Translations under genes and position numbers: made by a program
Notes under the pieces: generated by a model
Databases searched by the model: none
Seen by the model: only the letters and a program-made list of their open reading frames with translations
Told to the model about the DNA's origin: nothing
Origin: Christensenellaceae bacterium
GTDB taxonomy: Bacteria; Bacillota; Clostridia; Christensenellales; CAAEEZ01
Direction: 5' to 3'
Length of the DNA: 62,908 nucleotides
Assembly (NCBI GenBank): GCA_020024085.1
Contig: JAHHUG010000001.1
Span: 1 to 62,908, forward strand
In this document: positions 44,128-52,185 of the stretch, piece by piece
Numbering within the stretch: position 1 is the stretch's first letter
How the letters are laid out: each line of letters opens with the position of its first letter

Positions 44128-44988
44128 ATGAAAGGAATTATTGTAATTAACGGATACTCAAAAACCGAGGGGATTAAGTATCAAGTAAAAAGATTAACCG
44201 AAGAGTTTAATAAAAAAAATGTTAATATTGAGGTAAAAAAGACTACCGAGTTGCTTGCGTATATTGAAAATGGCAATATAAAATCGGAGTTAGAAGCAGA
44301 CTTTGTTGTGTATCTTGATAAGGATATACACATAGCTTTAATGCTAGAAAAACTTGGTTTTAGGCTGTTTAATAGTAGGGAGAGTATTGAGGTTTGCGAT
44401 GACAAAATTCGTACTCATATAATGCTTGCAAATGAGGGAGTTAGTATGCCAACAACCATATCTTCGCCACTTATGTATACGGATAGTGAAGATAGTTTTT
44501 TGGATAAGGTGCAAAGGGTGCTTGACTATCCTATTATTGTCAAGGAGGCACATGGTTCACTAGGTGGACAAGTGTACTTATGTGAGGATTTTGATAGTTT
44601 ACAAGCAACAAGGAATAAACTAAAATTTAAGCCACACTTGTATCAACAATTTATTGATAAATCTTGTGGAAAAGATACAAGGGTAATTGTAATTGGTGGC
44701 AATGTTGTTGCAGGGTATAATAGGGTTTCAACGACTGACTTCAGGTCGAATATTGAGCTTGGTGGAAAGGGCGAAAAAGTGGAACTTTCAAAGGAGTATA
44801 TTCTACTTGCAGAAAGGGTAGCAAATATCCTTAATCTTGACTATTGTGGAATTGATATACTTGATAATACTGAGCCTATGATATGCGAGGTAAATAGCAA
44901 TGCATTCTTTACAGGTGCAGAAAAAATAACTGGTGTAAATGTTGCAAAATGCTATGTGGAGTATATTATTGATACAATGAATAAATAG
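44128..44988 (+). CDS. RimK-like ATP-grasp ligase
   Basis: A 286-residue ATP-grasp protein. The glycine-rich loop IVKEAHGSLGGQVYL is near residue 140, RVIVIGGNVVAGYNR near 194, then TDFRSNIELGG and the metal-binding ICEVNSNAFF near 253. RimK-type enzymes add glutamate or other amino acids to proteins or small molecules. No carrier or partner gene is visible, so the substrate is unknown. TATAAT (44116-44121) ends six bases before the ATG, and GAGG is only one base from it, so the mRNA may be leaderless or this start may be wrong. Confidence 0.82.
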   Translation: MKGIIVINGYSKTEGIKYQVKRLTEEFNKKNVNIEVKKTTELLAYIENGNIKSELEADFVVYLDKDIHIALMLEKLGFRLFNSRESIEVCDDKIRTHIMLANEGVSMPTTISSPLMYTDSEDSFLDKVQRVLDYPIIVKEAHGSLGGQVYLCEDFDSLQATRNKLKFKPHLYQQFIDKSCGKDTRVIVIGGNVVAGYNRVSTTDFRSNIELGGKGEKVELSKEYILLAERVANILNLDYCGIDILDNTEPMICEVNSNAFFTGAEKITGVNVAKCYVEYIIDTMNK

Positions 44989-45068
44989 ATAAATATAATA
45001 AATTTTAGTTGTTTTTTTACTTAAAAATAGCTAAATTTTATTGTTTTTTAGCAAAATAGAAAAATTAA

Positions 45069-45097
45069 AAAACTAGGCATTTTGTCTAGTTTTATTT
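45069..45097 (+). terminator. Terminator after the RimK-like gene
   Basis: AAAACTAGGC/GTCTAGTTTT stem (one G-U), loop of five, T-rich tail. It could also serve the convergent SDR gene. Confidence 0.7.
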
Positions 45098-45143
45098 TAT
45101 TATTATTTGTTTTATATAGTAGTGTATTATACAAAATGCTATT

Positions 45144-45869
45144 TTATAGAGTAAATCCACCATCAACCGTAATTATTTGACCAGTAATAAATATATCTTC
45201 TTTGCTTAGTAGCAAGGCAACATCGACAATATCCTCAGGTTTACCTATTCTTCCTAGTGGAGTATTTTGTTTTAGTTCCTCCATATCTTCTTTGGTTAAG
45301 TGTCTATTCATATCGGTATCCATTACTCCAAGGGAAATACAATTTACTTTAATGTTTGCACTAGAAAGCTCTTTTGCTAACGCTAAAGTAAGTGAATTTA
45401 TAGCACCTTTACTACTAGAATAGCAAGCCTCACAACTGCCTCCTACATTTCCCCACATACTGCTAATATTGATAATATTTCCACCTCTAAACATCATTTG
45501 TTTTGCAACCATTTTGGTTACTGCAAATACACCAGTAACATTTGTTTTGAATATGTTTTCCCACTCCTCGATAGTGGTATCAATTAACATTTTTTGAGGT
45601 AAACAAATACCTGCATTATTGACTAAAACATCAATTTTTTCACTTTCAAAAAGTTTTGTGAAAAATTTTTCTACATCATAATATGAGGAAATATCTAGTT
45701 GATATCCTTTGACTTGATAGCCCAAATTTGTTAATTTTTGCTCAAGTTCAGTTGCTTTTTCAGTTGAATTTTTGTAGCAAAAAAGTACCTTGTATCCTGC
45801 TTTGCAATAGCCCTCAACAAGCCCTTTTCCTATACCTCTTGTGCCACCTGTTATAAATACTGTTTTCAT
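45144..45869 (-). CDS. Short-chain dehydrogenase/reductase, FabG-like
   Basis: A 241-residue SDR. The NAD(P) loop TGGTRGIG is near residue 7, NNAG near 88, the catalytic Ser in NISSMWG near 137, and Tyr/Lys in YSSSKGA near 150. The ending GQIITVDGGFT is typical. It could be a 3-oxoacyl-ACP reductase, but no other fatty-acid gene is next to it, so the substrate stays open. AAGGTG precedes the ATG on the minus strand. Confidence 0.88.
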   Translation of the reverse strand: MKTVFITGGTRGIGKGLVEGYCKAGYKVLFCYKNSTEKATELEQKLTNLGYQVKGYQLDISSYYDVEKFFTKLFESEKIDVLVNNAGICLPQKMLIDTTIEEWENIFKTNVTGVFAVTKMVAKQMMFRGGNIINISSMWGNVGGSCEACYSSSKGAINSLTLALAKELSSANIKVNCISLGVMDTDMNRHLTKEDMEELKQNTPLGRIGKPEDIVDVALLLSKEDIFITGQIITVDGGFTL

Positions 45870-45885
45870 ATTTCACCTTAAAAAT

Positions 45886-45914
45886 ATTTTAACAAAATAG
45901 TTTTGTTTTTGCAA
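45886..45914 (-). promoter_or_regulatory. Promoter of the SDR gene
   Basis: On the minus strand, TTGCAA (45909-45914), 17 bases, TAAAAT (45886-45891). Confidence 0.55.
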
Positions 45915-46041
45915 GCATACTACAAATTTTGTTTTGCTATAAATGTAGGTTATACAAAAATAATATATAACTATGTATTTTAATTTTATTTTTTATTGAT
46001 ATTATGTTATAATTTGATAAATTAATTTTTTAGGATAAAGT

Positions 46042-47826
46042 ATGATAAATAAATTTAGTATTGAGATTGAAAAAGCATTAGAACAAATGCAATTTGAAAG
46101 TCTTACTCCTATTCAAGAGGCAGTAATACAAAACTTTGATTCTAATGTGGATATGATTGCACAAGCCCCAACTGGTACTGGTAAAACTTGTGCTTTTGGT
46201 ATACCTATTATTGAAAACATTGTTGTGGATTCAAAGGAATTGCAAGCCCTTATAGTTTGCCCAACAAGAGAACTTGCAAAGCAAATTACCGACGAACTTC
46301 GTAGGGTTGCATTCTATAAAGAGGGGGTAAGGATTGCAAGTGTATATGGTGGAGAGTTCTTTGAAAGGCAACTTGCAAATTTAAGGAAAAAGCCTCAAAT
46401 TGTTGTTGGTACTCCAGGTAGAATACTTGACCACCTTGCAAGAAAAACCATTAAGCTAAAGTCGGTAAATACAATCGTACTTGATGAAGCTGATGAAATG
46501 CTTGATATGGGCTTTAGAGAGGATATGGAAAAGATATTTGAATATGCTAATGAGGATAGACAAATACTTTTGTTCTCTGCTACTATTCCAAAGGAAATCC
46601 TTGAAATATCGCAAAAATTGCAACGCAATCCAATCACAATTAAAACAACGGTTGATGAAAAAGAAATGCCACCAATCACTCAATATTATGCTTATGTTGA
46701 GGAAAACCAAAAGATATTTTTACTTGATACAATCATTAAGGAAAACGACTACAAACTTACACTATGTTTTGTTAGCACAAAAAAGAGAGCAGATTCGTTA
46801 AATAAGGTGCTTAAAACAAAAGGTTATAAATGTGAGTGTTTGCACGGAGACCTTCGCCAAGCTAAACGAGAGCAAATTATGAAAGCATATAAAAATGGCG
46901 AGTACGATATTTTGATTGCAACCGATGTTGTAGCAAGAGGTATTGATGTAAAGGGTATTGATGCAATATTCAACTTTGATATTCCTTACGACAGGGACTT
47001 CTATATTCACCGTATCGGTAGAACAGCACGAAATAAGGCAGAGGGTGTTGCTTATACCTTTGTAACTGGTGGCGAAAGAAACAAAATAACAGAAATTGAA
47101 AAGCATACAAATTCCAAAATGATTAAATTAGAGGAATATAGTGCAGATAATTTGAGGAAATATATGAATAATAAGAAAATAGATAATGCCTTAACCAAAA
47201 TCAAAGGCAACCTAAACGAAACAAAATTAGAAATCGAAAGAATGCTTGAGGATTACAACTTTTCTAATGGCACAAACTACACCATTCTTGATATGGCAGC
47301 AGCTCTTGTAGAGTCAGATACAATGGGTGTTACTATACAAAAGCCAAAGGCTATGGAAGATATGGATAAAAAAGCCAAAAGAGAAAAGGGTGTAAGATAT
47401 TTTGTAAACTTTGGCGAAAGAGATAAGGCTAATAAGAAAAATGTTACCGAGTTACTTGATAGAGTGGGTATCGTTAGCAGTGAAATTATAGAAATTGCTT
47501 TAATGGATAACTACGGATTTATTGAGCTTAGGGAAGAAAATATGAATATGCTTAGCCTAATCGGTATGGACTTTAATGGTAGAGAAATTAATGTCGAAAA
47601 AGCTGGCGAAAAGGGTAGGTCAAAATCTTCTAATGATAGGTCAAAATCAAAGCCAAAAAGCAGTGGTTTAAGCCAAGGCAAAGGTCGTAAGTCTAGTGAT
47701 AAAGGTGGCAAATCTTACTCTAAAGCAGATAGCCCAAGAAGAGAGGGTAATAGAGATTCGTTTAGGGGTTCAAGCAAAAAACCTAGCCAATCAAAAGGTC
47801 AAAAATCAAGAGGAAAGAAAAAATAA
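46042..47826 (+). CDS. DEAD-box RNA helicase with a DbpA-like RNA-binding domain
   Basis: A 594-residue helicase of the CshA/DeaD/DbpA group. The Q motif is LTPIQEAVI, motif I APTGTGKT near residue 40, Ia PTRELA, II DEAD near 153, III SAT, VI HRIGRTAR near 325. A DbpA-like RNA-binding domain lies near 450-525 (GVRYFVNFG... through NVEKAG). The last 65 residues are Ser/Lys/Gly/Arg-rich and disordered. It probably works in ribosome assembly or mRNA decay. Confidence 0.93.
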   Translation: MINKFSIEIEKALEQMQFESLTPIQEAVIQNFDSNVDMIAQAPTGTGKTCAFGIPIIENIVVDSKELQALIVCPTRELAKQITDELRRVAFYKEGVRIASVYGGEFFERQLANLRKKPQIVVGTPGRILDHLARKTIKLKSVNTIVLDEADEMLDMGFREDMEKIFEYANEDRQILLFSATIPKEILEISQKLQRNPITIKTTVDEKEMPPITQYYAYVEENQKIFLLDTIIKENDYKLTLCFVSTKKRADSLNKVLKTKGYKCECLHGDLRQAKREQIMKAYKNGEYDILIATDVVARGIDVKGIDAIFNFDIPYDRDFYIHRIGRTARNKAEGVAYTFVTGGERNKITEIEKHTNSKMIKLEEYSADNLRKYMNNKKIDNALTKIKGNLNETKLEIERMLEDYNFSNGTNYTILDMAAALVESDTMGVTIQKPKAMEDMDKKAKREKGVRYFVNFGERDKANKKNVTELLDRVGIVSSEIIEIALMDNYGFIELREENMNMLSLIGMDFNGREINVEKAGEKGRSKSSNDRSKSKPKSSGLSQGKGRKSSDKGGKSYSKADSPRREGNRDSFRGSSKKPSQSKGQKSRGKKK

Positions 47827-47839
47827 TAAATATTAGATT

Positions 47840-47869
47840 AGAGCAAGTTAAAAACTTGCTCTTTTTTTA
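47840..47869 (+). terminator. Terminator after the helicase gene
   Basis: A 10-bp AGAGCAAGTT/AACTTGCTCT stem with a three-base loop and seven T. Confidence 0.9.
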
Positions 47870-47930
47870 TTATTTTGATGTTTTTGTTATAAAATTGCTT
47901 ATATTATAGTATAAAATAAATACTTATACA

Positions 47931-47959
47931 TTGATAATATAATTTTAAAATGCTATAAT
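47931..47959 (+). promoter_or_regulatory. Promoter of the cation-efflux gene
   Basis: TTGATA at 47931-47936, 17 bases, TATAAT at 47954-47959; a GAGAAGGG ribosome binding site follows. Confidence 0.75.
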
Positions 47960-47979
47960 TATATTGAGAAGGGTATGAA

Positions 47980-49128
47980 ATGTTAGAAAAAATTTTTATC
48001 AAAGATTATAATAATGTCAAATCAGCAAATGTTCGTGCAAAATATGGTTATCTTGCCAGTGGTGTAAGTTTAGTAATGAATATTTTACTTGCAGTTGCTA
48101 AAATTGTTGTTGGTGTTATATTCGCATCAGTTGCAGTACTTGCAGATGGTCTTAATAACTTGACAGATGGTGGTAATCTTGCAGTAAGTTTGGTGGGCTT
48201 TAAGTTTGCTAATCGTCCTGCCGATTCAAAGCACCCTTATGGCCACGCAAGGTTAGAATATGTAATCAGCCTTGTTATTAGCATCGTAATATTATTTATC
48301 GGTTTTGAGCTTTTTTCTTCTTCTATCGAAAAGATTGTAAAGCCAGAACCTCAGGAATATTCAATGATAATGGTAGGTGTGCTTGTGGCATCTATTGTGC
48401 TAAAAATTTGGTTAGGACTTTTTAATAGAAGGTTAGGCAAAAAGATTGATTCCTTAACCCTTAAAGCAACGGCAATGGATAGTATTAATGATAGTATTGT
48501 AACCGTTGCAGTATTGATTAGTACACTTGTAGGTATGTACACTGGTGTTTCCCTAGATGCTTATTGTGGTATTATCGTATCGTTATTTATCTTTTATAGT
48601 GGAATAATGCTAATTAAGGAAACTATGGGACCTCTTCTTGGAGAGACTGCCGATGAAAGTTTGGTTGAGGAGATTATTTCAAAAATCAAAATGTACGATG
48701 GCGTTAAGGGTGTGCACGATATTCAAGCACATAACTACGGACCAAATAAGTATTTTATCAGCCTTCATGTTGAGGTGGATAGAAATGTAGACATTATGGT
48801 TAGCCATGAAATGATTGATAAAATCGAAACTGACCTTAATGATGAAAATATCCATGTTGTAATACATATGGACCCAGTTGTTATCAATAATCCAGTGCTA
48901 GATAAGTACAAGGAAATGGAAAAAAATATCGTAAAGGAAATTAACGAACATTCTACTTTGCACGATTTTAGAATGGTAGATGGCGAAAATAGAATTAACC
49001 TAATTTTTGATGTAACAGTACCTTTTAGTGATAAAAGAACTGACTGCGAAATTAAGGAATTAGTGGAAAATAAGACAAAAGAAATAGATACAAAATTGTT
49101 CACTGTCGTAAATATCGACAGGTTTTAG
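47980..49128 (+). CDS. Cation diffusion facilitator (CDF) metal exporter
   Basis: A 382-residue CDF protein with about six N-terminal helices. The metal-site residues appear as DGLNNLTDGG near residue 52 and HPYGHARLEY near 85, with a further D in the fifth helix region. The cytosolic C-terminal domain is longer than usual and contains a duplicated ferredoxin-like part (near 225-290 and 310-380). Likely exports Zn2+, Mn2+ or Fe2+. A cyclophilin gene follows after nine bases. Confidence 0.9.
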   Translation: MLEKIFIKDYNNVKSANVRAKYGYLASGVSLVMNILLAVAKIVVGVIFASVAVLADGLNNLTDGGNLAVSLVGFKFANRPADSKHPYGHARLEYVISLVISIVILFIGFELFSSSIEKIVKPEPQEYSMIMVGVLVASIVLKIWLGLFNRRLGKKIDSLTLKATAMDSINDSIVTVAVLISTLVGMYTGVSLDAYCGIIVSLFIFYSGIMLIKETMGPLLGETADESLVEEIISKIKMYDGVKGVHDIQAHNYGPNKYFISLHVEVDRNVDIMVSHEMIDKIETDLNDENIHVVIHMDPVVINNPVLDKYKEMEKNIVKEINEHSTLHDFRMVDGENRINLIFDVTVPFSDKRTDCEIKELVENKTKEIDTKLFTVVNIDRF

Positions 49129-49137
49129 GAGGTAAAA

Positions 49138-49650
49138 ATGAGTTTTGTAGAAACAGATAAAATGACAGATTTAGTAAAGATTGTAATGGAAAATGGTAAG
49201 AGCATTGTTGTAAAAGTAGACAACGAGGAAGCTCCTATTACTGTTGCTAACTTCAAAAAGTTAGTTAGTGAAGGTTTTTATGATGGACTAATTTTCCATA
49301 GAGTTATAAAGGGCTTTATGATTCAAGGTGGCGACCCAACTGGTACTGGTTGTGGCGGTAGCGATAAGGAAATCAAGGGCGAGTTTAGAGCTAATGGTGT
49401 AAAAAATAGCCTTAGCCACTTAAGAGGTGTTATCTCTATGGCAAGAGCACAAAACCCAAACTCTGCAAGTAGTCAATTTTTCATTTGCCACGAAGATGCA
49501 ACATTCCTTGATGGTCAATATGCAAGTTTTGGTAAGGTTGTAGAAGGTATTGAGGTTGTTGATGAAATTGCAAATGTAGATACTAATTATATGGATAAAC
49601 CACTTCAAACTCAAAAAATGCAAAAGGTTGTATTTGTTGAAGAGGCTTAA
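49138..49650 (+). CDS. Peptidyl-prolyl cis-trans isomerase, cyclophilin type
   Basis: A 170-residue cyclophilin. The catalytic region LIFHRVIKGFMIQGGDP is near residue 50, SMARAQNPNSASSQFFI near 99 and DGQYASFGKV near 123. No signal peptide, so it acts in the cytosol as a protein-folding helper. A perfect AGGAGG precedes the ATG, nine bases after the CDF gene. Confidence 0.95.
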   Translation: MSFVETDKMTDLVKIVMENGKSIVVKVDNEEAPITVANFKKLVSEGFYDGLIFHRVIKGFMIQGGDPTGTGCGGSDKEIKGEFRANGVKNSLSHLRGVISMARAQNPNSASSQFFICHEDATFLDGQYASFGKVVEGIEVVDEIANVDTNYMDKPLQTQKMQKVVFVEEA

Positions 49651-49671
49651 TATATTACAAAATTAAAATAA

Positions 49672-49740
49672 AGAGTGAAATAATAGAGCAATATAAAAGA
49701 GTGAAATAAAAAGATAAAATAAAAGAGTGAAATAAAAGTG
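49672..49740 (+). repeat. Three tandem 26-bp repeats
   Basis: AGAGTGAAATAA-type copies start at 49672, 49698 and 49724, exactly 26 bases apart, in the spacer between the cyclophilin gene and deoC. They are A-rich with conserved AGAGTGAAAT cores and varying linkers. Confidence 0.7.
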
Positions 49741-49775
49741 AGATTTATATTAATTGTTTAAAGAAGGAGGAAATT

Positions 49776-50432
49776 ATGGAACTACAAGAAATTTTATCAA
49801 AAGTGGACCACACTTTATTAAAACCTACTGCTACTATCAAGGAAATTGAGGATTTAGTAGAAGATGCTATCAAATATAATACTGCATCAGTATGTATCCC
49901 ACCTTGCTATGTTAGTGATGTTAAAAAGAAGTATGGTGATAGTGTAAAGATTTGTACCGTTATTGGTTTTCCTAATGGATACAATTCTACAAAGGTAAAG
50001 GTATATGAGGCAAAACAAGCTATAAAAGATGGTGCTGATGAGATTGATATGGTTATCAATATTGGCGACCTTAAAGCTAAAAAATATACCAAAGTTAAAA
50101 ATGAAATCAAAAAGTTAAGACAAGCAACAGAGGGTAAGATACTTAAGGTTATTATCGAAACTTGCCTACTTAACGAAAGAGAAAAAATCAAAATGTGCAA
50201 GATTATTTCTGAAGTTGGTGCTGATTATATCAAAACTTCAACAGGCTTTTCTACCGAAGGTGCAACCTTTAGTGATATTAAATTGTTTAGACAATATATC
50301 TCAAAAGATGTCAAAATGAAGGCTGCTGGTGGTATTAGCTCAATTGAAGATGCAGAGGAATTTATTAATCTTGGTTGCGATAGACTAGGCACAAGCAGAA
50401 TTGTAAAAATTGCTAAAGAGTTAGAAAAATAA
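49776..50432 (+). CDS. deoC: Deoxyribose-phosphate aldolase
   Basis: Splits deoxyribose-5-phosphate to glyceraldehyde-3-phosphate and acetaldehyde. The N-terminal VDHTLLKPTAT, the VIGFPNG loop and the Schiff-base lysine in YIKTSTGFS near residue 150 are diagnostic. The second lysine is in MKAAGGI. At 218 residues it is normal. GAAGGAGG precedes the ATG. deoB follows 21 bases later, making a deoxynucleoside catabolism unit without a phosphorylase in view. Confidence 0.96.
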   Translation: MELQEILSKVDHTLLKPTATIKEIEDLVEDAIKYNTASVCIPPCYVSDVKKKYGDSVKICTVIGFPNGYNSTKVKVYEAKQAIKDGADEIDMVINIGDLKAKKYTKVKNEIKKLRQATEGKILKVIIETCLLNEREKIKMCKIISEVGADYIKTSTGFSTEGATFSDIKLFRQYISKDVKMKAAGGISSIEDAEEFINLGCDRLGTSRIVKIAKELEK

Positions 50433-50453
50433 TAGTTTATTGGTTGTGGGATT

Positions 50454-51611
50454 ATGGCAAAAAGAGTATTTTTAATAGTTTTGGATAGCTTCGGTATTGG
50501 TGGTGCAAAAGATGCAAATCTATTTAATGACCTTGGTAGCAATACTCTAAAAAGTGTCAGCAGTGATAGTAATTTTTATGCACCAAACCTTACAAAACTT
50601 GGTTTGTTTGCAATAGATGGAGTTGAACCAAAGATAACAGATAATATCATTGGTAATTATGGAAGGCTTGAAGAAAAGTCAATAGGTAAGGATACTACAA
50701 TTGGACATTGGGAGATTGCAGGTTGTATTACAAAAGAACCTTTCCCTACCTATCCAAAGGGTTTTCCTAGTAGAATTATTGATACATTCAAGGGACTTAC
50801 TGGTAGAGGTGTGCTTTGCAACAAACCATATAGTGGTACGCAAGTTATTAAGGATTATGGCAAAAAGCATATTGAAACAGGCGATTTGATTGTATATACA
50901 AGTAGTGATAGTGTATTCCAAATTGCTGCTCACGAAAGTGTAGTTTCGGTGGAACAACTTTATAGGTATTCGGAAATAGCAAGAAAACTATTAACAAATG
51001 AAGATAGTGTTGCAAGGGTAATTGCAAGACCTTTTATTGGAGAATATCCAAACTTTACAAGGACTAGCAATCGTAGAGATTTCTCACTTGCTCCACCAAG
51101 AAATATGTTAGACATATTGCTTGAAAAAAATAAGTCAGTAATTAGTGTTGGTAAAATTTACGATATTTTTGCAGGCAGAGGCTTTACGGAGGAGTATCAC
51201 ACTACAAGCAATACCGACGGAGAAAGAAAAATTATCAGTCTAATGGATAAGGATTTCGAGGGTTTGTGTTTTGTAAATCTTGTAGATTTCGATATGTTGT
51301 ATGGTCATAGAAATGATATTTCTGGATATGCTAGAGCAATAACCGAGTTTGACAAAAATCTTAAGATAATTTTGGATAAACTTAAAAAAGATGATATGCT
51401 AATTATCACAGCAGACCACGGTTGCGACCCTGCTACAATTAGCACTGACCATTCGAGAGAAAATACTCCACTTTTAATTTATGGCAAAAACTTAAAGCGA
51501 GCCGTTAATCTAAAAACTGGCTCATTTAGTGATATTTCTGCTACTATTTTGGATTACTTTGGTATTCAAAATACCTTGGCAGGTAGTAGTAAATTAGATT
51601 TTTTAAGTTAA
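50454..51611 (+). CDS. deoB: Phosphopentomutase
   Basis: Interconverts (deoxy)ribose-1-phosphate and -5-phosphate. Alkaline-phosphatase-fold metal motifs are visible: VLDSFGIGGAKDA at the start, the phosphorylated Thr in GKDTTIGHWEIAG near residue 82, ITADHGCDP near 322 and DHSRENTPLLIYG near 334. The length is 385 residues. The next gene starts two bases after the stop. Confidence 0.96.
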   Translation: MAKRVFLIVLDSFGIGGAKDANLFNDLGSNTLKSVSSDSNFYAPNLTKLGLFAIDGVEPKITDNIIGNYGRLEEKSIGKDTTIGHWEIAGCITKEPFPTYPKGFPSRIIDTFKGLTGRGVLCNKPYSGTQVIKDYGKKHIETGDLIVYTSSDSVFQIAAHESVVSVEQLYRYSEIARKLLTNEDSVARVIARPFIGEYPNFTRTSNRRDFSLAPPRNMLDILLEKNKSVISVGKIYDIFAGRGFTEEYHTTSNTDGERKIISLMDKDFEGLCFVNLVDFDMLYGHRNDISGYARAITEFDKNLKIILDKLKKDDMLIITADHGCDPATISTDHSRENTPLLIYGKNLKRAVNLKTGSFSDISATILDYFGIQNTLAGSSKLDFLS

Positions 51612-51612
51612 G

Positions 51613-52104
51613 ATGAATATTGTATTAATAGGTATGCCAACTTGTGGCAAAAGCACCGTTGGTGTAGTGCTTGCAAAAATGCTTGGACTAGATTTTGTGG
51701 ATACGGATATTTTGATTCAAAATAAGTATGGTGCAAAACTAAATAAACTAATCGAAGATAACGGAACGGACGGTTTTCTAGCAATGGAGGAGTCCGTAAT
51801 TAGCTCTGTTGAACTAACAGATACTGTTATTGCAACGGGTGGTAGTGCTGTATATTCAGATAAGGCTATTAAGCACCTTAAACAAATTGCAAAGGTGGTT
51901 TATCTTGATGTACCACTAACCGATATTGAAAATAGAATGACTGACCTTAGGGAAAGAGGTGTAATTATTGAAGAGGGTAAAACCATCGGGGATTTGTATT
52001 TAGAAAGAGAACCGTTGTATCAAAAATATGCCGATTTTACTGTCAGTGAAAAGGGTAGAAGTTTAGAGGATACCGTTGAGGAACTTGTTAAACTTTTTAG
52101 TTGA
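51613..52104 (+). CDS. Shikimate-kinase-like small kinase with altered substrate site
   Basis: A 163-residue P-loop kinase with shikimate-kinase overall form: GMPTCGKST at residues 7-15, FVDTD with Asp32, and REPLY near 132. The substrate motifs differ. The conserved FR-x2-E Arg is Leu56 (FLAMEE), GGG is GGS at 76-78, and the lid RPLL is missing. It starts two bases after deoB and no other aromatic-pathway gene is near. It may be a true but diverged shikimate kinase or a kinase for another small hydroxylated substrate. Confidence 0.7.
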   Translation: MNIVLIGMPTCGKSTVGVVLAKMLGLDFVDTDILIQNKYGAKLNKLIEDNGTDGFLAMEESVISSVELTDTVIATGGSAVYSDKAIKHLKQIAKVVYLDVPLTDIENRMTDLRERGVIIEEGKTIGDLYLEREPLYQKYADFTVSEKGRSLEDTVEELVKLFS

Positions 52105-52140
52105 TTTTGCAAATTTTAATATGTAAAATTTATGTAATCG

Positions 52141-52158
52141 CAAATAGTTAGCTATTTG
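52141..52158 (+). other. Short hairpin between the kinase-like and GH2 genes
   Basis: CAAATAG/CTATTTG with a TTAG loop. It lacks a T run. It covers the TTG at 52156 that opens the GH2 frame, which argues against that codon as the start. Confidence 0.4.
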
Positions 52159-52185
52159 TATGATTGTATTTATAGTGTAAGGGCA

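Noticed and set aside
49672..49740. CRISPR array
   Set aside because: The 26-base periodic unit has no unique spacers and lies alone without cas genes.
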